From: Limnoglobus sp043780595 | Lineage (GTDB): Bacteria; Planctomycetota; Planctomycetia; Gemmatales; Gemmataceae | Length of the DNA: 64,000 nucleotides | Assembly: GCA_043780595.1 (NCBI GenBank) | Contig: JAYWCL010000180.1 | Span: forward strand, 1 to 64,000 | Reading direction: 5' to 3' | Part shown: one piece after another, positions 27,177 to 35,200 of the stretch | Layout: each line of letters opens with the position of its first letter | Position numbering within the stretch: the stretch's first letter is position 1 | The notes under the pieces: generated by a model | Seen by the model: only the letters and a program-made list of their open reading frames with translations | Databases searched by the model: none | Told to the model about the DNA's origin: nothing | Translations under genes and position numbers: made by a program

Positions 27177-27407
27177 GGCAATCTCCAGAAGTGTCAGAGA
27201 GGCAGAAACAGCACGCGCCCCAATCCTAACGCGCCCATCTCGCCGCGTCGAAGGAAAAATTGCTCGACTGAATAGGGCGTTCGATCGAATTGCAGTACTC
27301 TCACCGAATTTTCCTTCGCACTTGGACGCGGATTGAGATATATTGCATCCGAACCGGTCGATGGTCGTTCCGGGTCGAGTGCCGTTACTTTTTCGGAGAT
27401 CGTAGAG

Positions 27408-27836
27408 ATGATTTCGCTGGCTCGTCGATTGGTGGCCTGTTTCACGGTGGGTGTCCTCGCGGTGGCGTTCTCGGTCGGCTCGTTTGCCGCCGACGACAAA
27501 AAGAAGGACGACAAGAACCCCACGATCAAAGAGATCATGAAGAAGGTTCCCCTTAAAGACGGGCTGGCCGCTAAGACCAACGCCGCGGCCAAGGTCGAAA
27601 AGTGGGAAGACGCGCAGAAGATGGCCAAGCAACTTGCCGAGTACGGCGAAGCGCTCGGCAAGAACAAGCCGAAAAAGGGCGACAACGATTCGTGGGAAAA
27701 GCACGCGAAACTCTTCTCGGAATCGATGACGTCGATCAGCGATGGTGCGGAGAAGAAAGACAAAGACGCGGTCAATGACGCAGTAGCGAAGTTCGGCAAA
27801 TCGTGCAAAGCCTGCCACGATTCGCACAAAAACTAA
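27408..27836 (+). CDS. Small secreted c-type cytochrome
   Basis: A 142-residue protein with a signal peptide (MISLARRLVACFTVGVLAVA, ending SFA). It is Lys/Asp-rich and helical, and has a single CKACH heme site close to the C-terminus (FGKSCKACHDSHKN). A C-terminal CxxCH after a helical bundle is the layout of class II cytochromes (cytochrome c' or c556 type). ATG 27408 has GGAG upstream. A strong hairpin follows 20 bases after the stop. Confidence 0.82.
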   Translation: MISLARRLVACFTVGVLAVAFSVGSFAADDKKKDDKNPTIKEIMKKVPLKDGLAAKTNAAAKVEKWEDAQKMAKQLAEYGEALGKNKPKKGDNDSWEKHAKLFSESMTSISDGAEKKDKDAVNDAVAKFGKSCKACHDSHKN

Positions 27837-27848
27837 CGCGAACGATAG

Positions 27849-28106
27849 TCAGTACCCAACGCGGCCCGTCAATTGGCGGGCCGCGTTGCGTTGGAAGCGG
27901 TCCCCAGGATGCTGTACGGCATAGGCGTCGGTGGCGAGGCGATAGACGTCGAAGTATGCGGCGAAATCTTTGGAATGACGCGCGAACAACATCCCCGCAG
28001 CGGCCGCGCACCCAGGCGACGACTCCATGTACTGGTGGGTCGGCCCATCAATCGGCGGGAACAAGCCACCGCAACCGTCGCACGCAACAGGTTCGTTTCC
28101 GGCCAT
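27849..28106 (-). pseudogene. Truncated DUF5946-like gene
   Basis: The 85-codon frame encodes CDGCGGLFPPIDGPTHQYME (about 9-28) and YRLATDAYAVQHPGD (about 55-69), the opening of DUF5946 proteins as I recall them: a zinc-ribbon-like start, then GPTH, SPGC, and DAYAVQHPG. The family is usually clearly longer. Here it stops shortly after QHPG, where the sequence enters the hairpin next to the cytochrome gene. The C-terminal part is missing, so this is probably a remnant. Confidence 0.6.
27857..27888. terminator. GC-rich hairpin after the cytochrome gene
   Basis: CAACGCGGCCCG and CGGGCCGCGTTG pair perfectly (12 bp) around an 8-base loop. It probably ends the cytochrome transcript. The truncated DUF5946 frame runs into it from the other side. 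Confidence 0.65.
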
Positions 28107-28158
28107 GATTTTCGAGATTCGCCTTGAGTCCGCACGCGGCGAGTGCCAAGTTGCGATT

Positions 28159-28303
28159 TTACACGGTGGCCGGCAACCGTTCGCGAACGGCGTCGAGGTC
28201 CGGTGCTGTCACGAGTCCTGAATCAAGGAAACGCGCGGCATCAATGCCACGCCGGCTTCGCCAAACTTCACATCGAGAATCGACTCGATGTTCTCATACG
28301 CAT
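28159..28303 (-). pseudogene. Degenerate C-terminal gene fragment
   Basis: Two minus-strand frames look coding but are out of phase. One gives ENIESILDVKFGEAGVALMP, then a stop after LIQDS. The other gives ARFLDSGLVTAPDLDAVRER and LPATV before a stop. Together they read like the tail of a helical protein (DUF4351/Rpn-like in flavour) with one frameshift. The name is a guess. Confidence 0.35.
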
Positions 28304-28379
28304 TCTCATTACGTCCTTTACAGGGCAGCTTGCGCCATCAACACCCGTTCGTTACGGACAGAGGAATTATCCCATTCTT

Positions 28380-28421
28380 GGCGAGCGGGGGAGGTCACTC
28401 GGCTTACACCCACCGCTCGCC
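28380..28421 (+). repeat. GGCGAGCGGGGGAGGTCA short repeat, copy 3, with facing arm
   Basis: GGCGAGCGG at the left and CCGCTCGCC at 28413-28421 can form a 9-bp stem. The internal GGCTTACACCCACCGCTCGCC matches the 11390 site. It lies 16 bases beyond the stop of the minus-strand permease gene, where it could act as a terminator. Confidence 0.55.
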
Positions 28422-28436
28422 TTAACCTCACTTATC

Positions 28437-29387
28437 TCAGCATTCGCACGAGACGCCATGTGCGGCTTTACGACCGCGTAAGGTGGCATACAGGAACGTC
28501 GCGAAGAAACAGGCGACGCTGAGGATGATGATCGTCCCCGATGGCCGGAGCGGGATCGAACGACCGTCGGCCATTGGAATTTCATACTGGCTGATGCGAT
28601 AGCCGATGAGGCCGCAACCGAGGTTGATGCTGAGCGTAAGCAAGAACATCTGGCGTAAGTTTCGTGCGCAATTTGCAGCAGCGGCGGCGGGAACGACGAG
28701 GAGCGCATTGATCAACAACACGCCGACCGCCTTGATCGACAAATTCACGACGAGCGCGAGCAAGATAATGAACAGGTAATTGTTCAACCGCACCGATACT
28801 CGACGCGAACGCGCGAGGCTCGGGTTGAAACTCGCGAACATCAAGGAGTTAAACCGAAGCAACAGGAACGCCACGGTGACGATGGTGAGAATCAACAGGA
28901 ACAGCAGGTCGGCCGGCGTGGCATACACCGGCGAGCCGAACAGGAATTGCTCCGGATCGAAGCGAACGCGCTTGGACAGTTCGGGGAGTAACATCGCGCC
29001 GAAGCCGACGGCGAGCGCGAAAAACACCCCGATGAGCGAATCGGCAGACAAGCTCGTGCGTTCGCGGAAGAATGCGATCGCCGTACCCGTAATCGCCCCG
29101 AACGCGACCATTACGACGGGAATCACCCATTGCAGCGGGGAACTGTCGAGAGCGGTGAGACGCGGATTTAAGATCAGGATGGTCAGCACGCCGAGCGCGG
29201 CCCCGGCGAACGCGGTGTGCGCCATCGCATCGCTGAAGAACGCCATGCGGTTGCCGACGACGAGCGAGCCAACCAACCCGCACACGATGCTAACGAGCGT
29301 AATCGCGATGACCGCTTTCACGTCCCAGATCGGGACATCGAGGCCATTCGCGAGGTTTTCGATGAGAGTCTGAAATGCGTCGATCAC
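28437..29387 (-). CDS. Metal ABC transporter permease (ZnuB/MntB family)
   Basis: A 316-residue membrane protein with about eight hydrophobic segments. It fits the ABC-3 permease family for zinc, manganese or iron: SLVVGNRMAFFSDAMAHTAF with GAALG (the loop that contacts the ATPase), DSLIGVFFALAVGFG and IKAVGVLLINALLVVPAAAA. The start is GTG 29387, at IDAFQTLIENL; the longer frame to 29531 encodes a non-membrane stretch without support. Neither the ATPase nor the binding protein is adjacent, so they must be elsewhere or just lost; metal choice cannot be told. Confidence 0.85.
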   Translation of the reverse strand: MIDAFQTLIENLANGLDVPIWDVKAVIAITLVSIVCGLVGSLVVGNRMAFFSDAMAHTAFAGAALGVLTILILNPRLTALDSSPLQWVIPVVMVAFGAITGTAIAFFRERTSLSADSLIGVFFALAVGFGAMLLPELSKRVRFDPEQFLFGSPVYATPADLLFLLILTIVTVAFLLLRFNSLMFASFNPSLARSRRVSVRLNNYLFIILLALVVNLSIKAVGVLLINALLVVPAAAAANCARNLRQMFLLTLSINLGCGLIGYRISQYEIPMADGRSIPLRPSGTIIILSVACFFATFLYATLRGRKAAHGVSCEC

Positions 29388-29493
29388 GCGACCGCCCCGT
29401 TTTCGGGTGAGTTTCGTCCACTGATGTGTGTTGTACGACTTTGTATAAACAAAAGATCGAACGACGGGAGTGGAAAGGTTGCCGATTAAAGAA

Positions 29494-29580
29494 TGACAGG
29501 ATTTAAAGGATTCACAAGACGTAAGAAGCAATATTCAGTCCAGGTTTATCTTTCCTGTTCCATCCTGCAAATCCTGTCCG
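29494..29580. repeat. Inverted repeat GACAGGATTT / AAATCCTG(T)C
   Basis: GACAGGATTTAAAGGATTCA at the left faces CATCCTGCAAATCCTGTCC at the right, with GACAGGATTT and AAATCCTGTC exactly complementary. Similar strings recur in many unrelated bacterial genomes as intergenic repeats. It lies between two minus-strand genes and could end the transcript of the permease's neighbour. Confidence 0.5.
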
Positions 29581-29604
29581 AATAACTGGTAATCGGTTGC
29601 GAAA

Positions 29605-31086
29605 CTACCGTGCGAAGTAGACGGCTCCGACGACAATCGACGCGAACACGAGGATGCCGAGAAGGATCGCCGCGATCAGCCAGAGCCGCGATTGGCCCGA
29701 TTTCACCGGCGGGGCAAGGGCTTTGGCTTTGCTCGTCGAACCGCGAGGAATACGTGCAATCGCATCGGGGGCTGCGTTCGAGTTGGAGCCTTTTAGCGGT
29801 TCGGTCGTGCTCGAACGCATCGTCGGCATGGTCGCTTGATCGTAATCGGCACCGACCTGCACGTTTGGCGTTCGCGGGCCGCTCTTGTCAGTCGTGACAT
29901 CGTATTTGTTTGAACTCGCGCCGCCGCGACGTGGGCCTCTTGCGCCCCCACGGCTCGATGCGCCCGCCTTCACTTTGTCTGCCGAGTGCCCGGCCAATGC
30001 GAGAACTACTGCACACAGTTCGGGCATCTCGTGATCGGGCGGGGCTTCGATCGGCAAATCGGCCCACTCGGCGAGCGCCTCGGCCACTTCAATCGGCGTC
30101 TGGTAGCGGTTCTCGGGACGCTTCCGCAGCATTTTCTTTAACACTTCGAGCATGCCGGGTGGCACATCGTCGCGGAAATCGTTGACCGACTGCGGCTCGG
30201 ATGTCTGATGGAACACGAGCTTCTGCGCGATTGTGCCTTCCGGCACCGGGGACTGCCCCGTCAGCATGAAGTAGAAGGTTCCACCCAGCGCGTAAATATC
30301 GGCGCGGATATCGACGACGTTGCTGAGTGCCTGTTCGGGCGCGAGATAATCGGCGGTGCCGAGTACGCATTTATCGTCGTATTTCGCGGTCAAGTTGTCA
30401 GTTTTGTCGTTGAAAAAGCGTGCGAGGCCCATGTCGAGTAGCTTCACGGTACCAGTGCGGTCGAGGAGCACATTGCCGGGCTTTACGTCGCGGTGAACCA
30501 TGCCGAGATCGTTGGCATGATGCAGCCCCACAGCCGATTGCGCGATGTAGTGCGCCACGCGGATCGGGTCCATCGGGCCGAAGCGGGCGACGATCTCCTG
30601 CATACTCGCGCCATCGACGTATTCCATCACCAGGAAGTGCAGGTTCTCGGCTTTGTCGATGTCGTGGGCACGAACGAGGTTCGGGTGATCCATCGCAGCC
30701 ACCGCACGCGCTTCGCGGTAGAATCGCTCGAGGTTCGACGGATCGCTGAGTTTTTCGAGCGGAAGCACTTTGACGGCCACCAGCCGCTTCATGAAGACGT
30801 GTTCGCAAAGGTACACCGCACCCATGCCGCCGACGCCGATGAGTTCGAGCAAGCGATATTTGCCCGCGACCATAAACCGCTTGTACCGACCGAGTTTGAG
30901 CTGCTTCGACTGAAATTTGGTGATCAAACCTTCGCGAATGAACGTAGCCGCTGTCTCGTCAATCGTATCGAGCGGCAGCGATTCATTGGTGAAACGCTCC
31001 ATTTCGGAAGTCAATCGGTCGTCGTTCACTAGCCCACTCTTGCGGACGAAGTCGACGAATTCGGCAGTATTCGCAGGCGCGGGCAT
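29605..31086 (-). CDS. Membrane-anchored Ser/Thr protein kinase
   Basis: A 493-residue Hanks-type kinase. About 70 N-terminal residues of planctomycete type (FIREGLITKFQSKQLKLGRY) precede the kinase domain: IGVGGMGAVY (about 83-92), VAVKVL with Lys106, HRDVKPGNVL, DMGLA in place of DFGLA, and LAPEQ. A disordered Ser/Arg/Gly linker follows and a single C-terminal membrane segment (LWLIAAILLGILVFASIVVG) ends the protein. It would be a cytoplasmic kinase held by its C-terminus, with almost nothing outside. ATG 31086 is the first Met of the conserved part. Confidence 0.9.
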   Translation of the reverse strand: MPAPANTAEFVDFVRKSGLVNDDRLTSEMERFTNESLPLDTIDETAATFIREGLITKFQSKQLKLGRYKRFMVAGKYRLLELIGVGGMGAVYLCEHVFMKRLVAVKVLPLEKLSDPSNLERFYREARAVAAMDHPNLVRAHDIDKAENLHFLVMEYVDGASMQEIVARFGPMDPIRVAHYIAQSAVGLHHANDLGMVHRDVKPGNVLLDRTGTVKLLDMGLARFFNDKTDNLTAKYDDKCVLGTADYLAPEQALSNVVDIRADIYALGGTFYFMLTGQSPVPEGTIAQKLVFHQTSEPQSVNDFRDDVPPGMLEVLKKMLRKRPENRYQTPIEVAEALAEWADLPIEAPPDHEMPELCAVVLALAGHSADKVKAGASSRGGARGPRRGGASSNKYDVTTDKSGPRTPNVQVGADYDQATMPTMRSSTTEPLKGSNSNAAPDAIARIPRGSTSKAKALAPPVKSGQSRLWLIAAILLGILVFASIVVGAVYFAR

Positions 31087-31292
31087 GATGTTGCGAACCT
31101 GTTCCAAGTAAATAAAAGTTCGGACGTTTCGCGCGTCAATCTCAATGCAATGTAGACAATCTTGCGACGGGTGTAACCATATCGCAACTCCTTCGGTCAC
31201 TTTTTTCGGTTTTTTATCGCACGCTCGCCGTCGAACACCATCGCGAATGGCGCGGAAATCCCGTATTCTGACCACAGAACGAGGTGTTTCCC

Positions 31293-33395
31293 ATGCGATC
31301 TGAATTGAAAACCGTCAAAGCCGTCTGTCCGCACGATTGTCCAGATACTTGCGGAATGGTTGTGTCGGTGGACACGACCACCGGCGTGGCGGTCAAACTC
31401 CGTGGCGACCCCGACCACCCGTTCACGCAGGGTTTCCTCTGTCGCAAAGTGAACCACTACCTCGAACGAGTCTATCATCCGGATCGTTTGAAGTACCCGA
31501 TGCGGCGCGTCGGGCCGAAAGGCGAAGGACGCTTTGAACGCATCAGTTGGGACGAAGCGATTCGCACCATCGGCACGCGGATTCGCACGATCGCACAGTC
31601 CGAACACGGCCCCCAAGCGATTTTGCCGTACAGCTACGCTGGCACGATGGGCAAGATTCAGGGTTCGAGCCTCGATCGGCGCTTCTTCCACCAACTCGGT
31701 GCGTCTTTGCTCGACCGCACGATCTGCGCCACGGCGGGGAGCATCGGTTGCGAAGTCACGCTCGGCATCGGGAAACGCGCCGTCGTCGACCCCGAAGCTG
31801 CCGTCAATTGCCGGTACATCGTCAATTGGGGTTCGAACACGGTCGTCACGAACGCACATTTCTGGGTGATCGAACACGAAGCTCGCAAACGCGGCGCGAA
31901 GATCGTCACAATCGACCCGTACCGCTCCGTTACCGCCGAGAAGTCCGATTGGTGGATCCCAATCCGCCCCGGTACCGATGCCGCACTGGCGCTCGGCGTC
32001 ATGCACATTCTGTTTCGCGAAGGCTGGGAAGACCGGGAGTATCTCAACGAATTTTGCCTCGGTGCGAGCGAACTCGAACGGCGCGTTCGGGAGGAATACA
32101 CGCCGGAGAAGGTGTCGTATATCACGGGGCTGCCCGTCGCGGACATCGAACGCTTCGCACGCGAATATGGCCAATCGCAAGAGTTATTCGGCGGTCCCGC
32201 ACTGATTCGCCTGAACTACGGGCTGCAACGCCACGGCGGTGGCGGGATGGCGGTGCGTACCGTCTGCTGCCTGCCAGCGATCACCGGCGACTGGCGTTAC
32301 CCCGGCGCAGGGGCGTTCCTCAGTAGCAGCAAGCTGTTCCCGTTCGACCAGGCCTCGCTCGAACGCCCGGACCTCATTCGGCCGGGAACGCGCACCGTCA
32401 ACATGGTGAAGTTAGCCGAGGCACTCAGCGGCGAACTGCCCGGCCCACCGGTGCAAATGCTCGTCGTCTACAACTCGAACCCCGCTTCGGTTTGCCCCGA
32501 TCAATCGCGTGTCATGAAGGGGCTGCGCCGCGAAGATCTGTTCACCGTCGTACTCGAGCATTTCCTGACCGACACCGCGAAGTACGCGGACATCGTACTG
32601 CCTGCAACGACGCAACTCGAGCACTTCGACATACACAGCAGTTACGGCCACCTTTACGTGCAAGCCAACCCGGCCGCGATTGCCCCTTTGGCGGAAGCGA
32701 AACCAAACACGGAAATCTTTCGGCTACTCGCGAAGGAACTGAATTTCCCGAGCGAACTGTTCGAGGTGAGCGATGAGGAACTGGCGCGGCAATCGATGCC
32801 GACCGACGGTGCGTTCGAGGGGATTGCACTCGAAGACATCGTCGATGGCGCGAAGCGGTTGAACTTGCCGGAGAACTTCGCGCCGTACGCCCACGGTGGT
32901 TTCGGCACGCCGAGCGGGAAGTGCCACCTGTACAGCCCGTCCGAGGCCGCAGCGGGACGCGACCCATTGCCGTACTACCACCCGCCGCACGAAGACCCAC
33001 AAACGAAGCCCGAACTCGCGGCACGCTACCCGCTGCAAATGCTGACGCCACCATCGCCGTCGTTCCTGAATTCGACGTTCGTGAACGTCGATAGCCTACG
33101 CCACGAGGCCGGCGAGCCGATGGTCGAGATTCACCCCATCGATGCCGCAACCCGGAACATCACGCACGGCGACGCGGTACGGATCGTCAACGATCGCGGG
33201 CAGTTTCAGGCGAAAGCCGTTGTAGCCGAGACCGTGAAACCCGGCGTCGTCGTCACCACGGGCTGTTGGTGGTCGCAGTACACCCCCGACGGCCAAAACT
33301 GCAACGCCCTCACCAGCACCGCCGGCACCGACTTCGGCGACGGCGGCACCTTCTTCGATAACTTGGTCGAAATCCGACGTCTGGAATCGACGTAA
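31293..33395 (+). CDS. Molybdopterin-dependent oxidoreductase
   Basis: A 700-residue Mo/W-bisPGD enzyme of the DMSO reductase superfamily. The N-terminal [4Fe-4S] motif is C12-x3-C16-x3-C20-x29-C50 followed by Arg-Lys. Later blocks are GSSLDRRFFHQLG, NWGSNTVVTN, TIDPYRS, VLPATTQLEHFD and, near the C-terminus, the molydbopterin-guanine-dinucleotide-binding MLTPPSPSFLNST and HGDAVRIVND. No leader is seen, so it is cytoplasmic. No partner subunit is nearby and the substrate is unknown. ATG 31293 has GAGG upstream. The last codons and the TAA lie in the left end of repeat D (GAATCGACGTAAGTC). Confidence 0.88.
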   Translation: MRSELKTVKAVCPHDCPDTCGMVVSVDTTTGVAVKLRGDPDHPFTQGFLCRKVNHYLERVYHPDRLKYPMRRVGPKGEGRFERISWDEAIRTIGTRIRTIAQSEHGPQAILPYSYAGTMGKIQGSSLDRRFFHQLGASLLDRTICATAGSIGCEVTLGIGKRAVVDPEAAVNCRYIVNWGSNTVVTNAHFWVIEHEARKRGAKIVTIDPYRSVTAEKSDWWIPIRPGTDAALALGVMHILFREGWEDREYLNEFCLGASELERRVREEYTPEKVSYITGLPVADIERFAREYGQSQELFGGPALIRLNYGLQRHGGGGMAVRTVCCLPAITGDWRYPGAGAFLSSSKLFPFDQASLERPDLIRPGTRTVNMVKLAEALSGELPGPPVQMLVVYNSNPASVCPDQSRVMKGLRREDLFTVVLEHFLTDTAKYADIVLPATTQLEHFDIHSSYGHLYVQANPAAIAPLAEAKPNTEIFRLLAKELNFPSELFEVSDEELARQSMPTDGAFEGIALEDIVDGAKRLNLPENFAPYAHGGFGTPSGKCHLYSPSEAAAGRDPLPYYHPPHEDPQTKPELAARYPLQMLTPPSPSFLNSTFVNVDSLRHEAGEPMVEIHPIDAATRNITHGDAVRIVNDRGQFQAKAVVAETVKPGVVVTTGCWWSQYTPDGQNCNALTSTAGTDFGDGGTFFDNLVEIRRLEST

Positions 33396-33704
33396 GTCAC
33401 AATTGCGGAGGTTCAAGAACCGTTTTTTTGGGTGTTTTTGCGTCTCAAAAGGGCACTTTTTGATCGCGAATCGCTGATATGATACGAGGGTTTTTGCCGT
33501 ATCTCGAACTGGTTTTATGGGTTACGTCGAGGATCATTCGATTGCCCCTTTGCGCAAGTACCGACCGAAAATCGACCGAATGCGACCAAAAATCGACCGA
33601 ATGCGACAATTCTATGTCATTTGCGCGCACTTCTATGTCATTTCGCGACACTTTTGCGTACGTTCGCGCACGATGGGAATTCCCACTTACGTCGGATCGC
33701 CTCC
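33384..33704 (+). repeat. Dispersed TIR element, copy D
   Basis: About 320 bp. The left end GAATCGACGTAAGTCACAATT overlaps the last codons of the oxidoreductase gene, and its TAA is that gene's stop. The right end is CCCACTTACGTCGG. Inside are GTTCAAGAACCGTTTTTTTG, TTTTTGCGTCTCAAAA, GCCGTATCTCGAACTGG, GGGTTACGTCGAGG and a 21-bp array GACCGAAAATCGACCGAATGC (about 33566-33605) followed by degenerate units. Orientation is that of copy B. Confidence 0.8.
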
Positions 33705-33951
33705 GATTTTTTGACTGATCGGAATTGTGTGGGTGAGACGGGATCGGTTCTGTTAGCCCGACGCGCCAGCGAGGGGAACCCACATTGATATGCACATCAT
33801 CGCAGAAGCGATTGCATCCCTCGCCAGCGATTCGCATTACCGCGCGAAACAATTTCCTGAAAACCATCGCTCGTTGTTCGATTCCCGTGGTGTGTGGTAT
33901 AGGATTGCAGAAACATGTCTCGGACGCGCGGAATACCACGGTCGTTATCTC
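33396..33951. other. Gap occupied by repeat D, then the cyclase leader
   Basis: Repeat D fills most of the first 310 bases. After it comes TAGCCCGACGCGCCAGCGAG near 33754, a string I associate with planctomycete intergenic repeats. A frame from 33790 runs into the cyclase gene but looks non-coding. The cyclase promoter should lie in 33720-33950. Confidence 0.55.
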
Positions 33952-34893
33952 ATGAGCTTACCGCAACAGACGGTCGCGTTACTTCAGGCTGCACGCGACC
34001 TCGTGCGCGGGATGCCTGCGGATGCGGTGCTGCTCATCGCGGAAGCGCCGCTCGATTGGGACGAAGTCGCCGAGAAGCTGTTCGGGTGCAAGCTGTTCGT
34101 GGCCGCCGAAAATCCCGCCTACGTTAAGCACCTTCGCGAGAAGGAAAACTGGACGGTCATCGACCTCGACCCCGATCCGCTGCCGACGCAAGAACGGATG
34201 AGTAACGCTTTGTTGAAAGCGGTAACCGCAGAGCAACTCAAACCCGGCGCGCACGTCGTCGTGCTTTACAACGGCATCGCGAGCATGGACGATGCCCCCG
34301 AACCGATCGACAGCCTGAGCGTGATTCACCTCGGCGAGCACCTCGAGAAAATGACCTCTCAAGACTTGCGTAAACTCGGCACATCGGTCCCGCAAGACGT
34401 GCTGAAGTACGTCGTCGAATTGGCTACCGAAATCGGCCGCGAAGGCCGCGAAGGCCACCCGACCGGGGCGATCATCGTCGTCGGCGATTCGCGCAAAGTT
34501 CACACGATGTCGAAGTTCCGGAACTTCAACCCGTTCCGCGGCTACACCAAAAAAGAACGCGATATTCGTCGCCGCGATGTTCGCGAGCAAATTAAAGAGA
34601 TCGCAAAACTCGACGGCGCGATCGTCATCGACCGCGATGGCATCGCCGAGGCGGCGTGCGTGTATCTCGATGTCCCCACGGACGGGATCGACTTGCCGAA
34701 AGGCTTCGGCAGTCGCCATCTTTCCGCTGCCGCCATCAGCAAGAAAACGAAAGCAATTGCGTTCTGCGTGAGTCAATCGTCGGGCACGACGCGCGTCTTT
34801 CAGGACGGCGTCGAGAAGCTACGCATCGAACCGCTCGACCGCCCACACGTCTGGCAACCGCTGAAACTCGAAACGCAAGACGACGCCGAGTAG
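33952..34893 (+). CDS. Diadenylate cyclase, DacZ-like (c-di-AMP synthase)
   Basis: A 313-residue soluble protein. The C-terminal half is a DisA_N/DAC domain, which condenses two ATP to c-di-AMP: TGAIIVVGD (171-179), the catalytic DGA at 221-223 in LDGAIVIDRDG and GSRH at 253-256 followed by AAAIS. The N-terminal 160 residues are an alpha/beta domain with VVVLYNGIAS (102-111) and SLSVIHLGEH, resembling the pyruvate-kinase-C-like part of archaeal DacZ rather than bacterial DisA or membrane CdaA. ATG 33952 begins the conserved sequence. c-di-AMP usually governs potassium and osmotic balance; no c-di-AMP target or phosphodiesterase is adjacent. Confidence 0.85.
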   Translation: MSLPQQTVALLQAARDLVRGMPADAVLLIAEAPLDWDEVAEKLFGCKLFVAAENPAYVKHLREKENWTVIDLDPDPLPTQERMSNALLKAVTAEQLKPGAHVVVLYNGIASMDDAPEPIDSLSVIHLGEHLEKMTSQDLRKLGTSVPQDVLKYVVELATEIGREGREGHPTGAIIVVGDSRKVHTMSKFRNFNPFRGYTKKERDIRRRDVREQIKEIAKLDGAIVIDRDGIAEAACVYLDVPTDGIDLPKGFGSRHLSAAAISKKTKAIAFCVSQSSGTTRVFQDGVEKLRIEPLDRPHVWQPLKLETQDDAE

Positions 34894-35200
34894 CGAATGC
34901 GACCCATGGTTCCAACATGGGCTGGAAGTGCGATGCCCTTCAGGCAACGCCGTGAAGGATTTCCAAGTTGGCGTTTTTCTTTTCGTGTATTTCGTGTGAT
35001 TCGCGGTGAGTTCGGGGCTGGTACGACAACGTGTTGCGTTTTGTGGGTTTCCCTCGCTTGCGCAAGCGAGGGTGCGCTTTCCACGTTCGAGGCACGGCAT
35101 GGAGTGATACGAGGGTTCCCCTTGCTTGCGCTGCGGGCTGGCATGATGGTAACCGTTCACCGACAGCCGGCGTGCCGACCAGATCGGCGTGCGTACCACT
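34894..35200. other. Gap with a perfect 22-bp palindrome
   Basis: Between the converging cyclase and aldo-keto reductase genes. CCCTCGCTTGCGCAAGCGAG plus GG at 35051-35072 is a perfect palindrome, and a variant (CCTTGCTTGCGCTGCGGGCT) follows near 35119. No gene is seen. Confidence 0.55.
35051..35072. repeat. 22-bp palindrome with a nearby variant
   Basis: The 11-base arm CCCTCGCTTGC is followed by GCAAGCGAGGG. It could be a terminator for the cyclase gene or a short intergenic repeat. Confidence 0.5.

Larger units (their letters stand above)
27837..28436. other. Gap with hairpin and two gene remnants
   Basis: It holds a terminator-like hairpin (27857-27888), a truncated DUF5946 frame (27849-28106), a second minus-strand remnant (about 28159-28303) and a short-repeat unit (28380-28421). 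No intact gene is seen. Confidence 0.6.
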
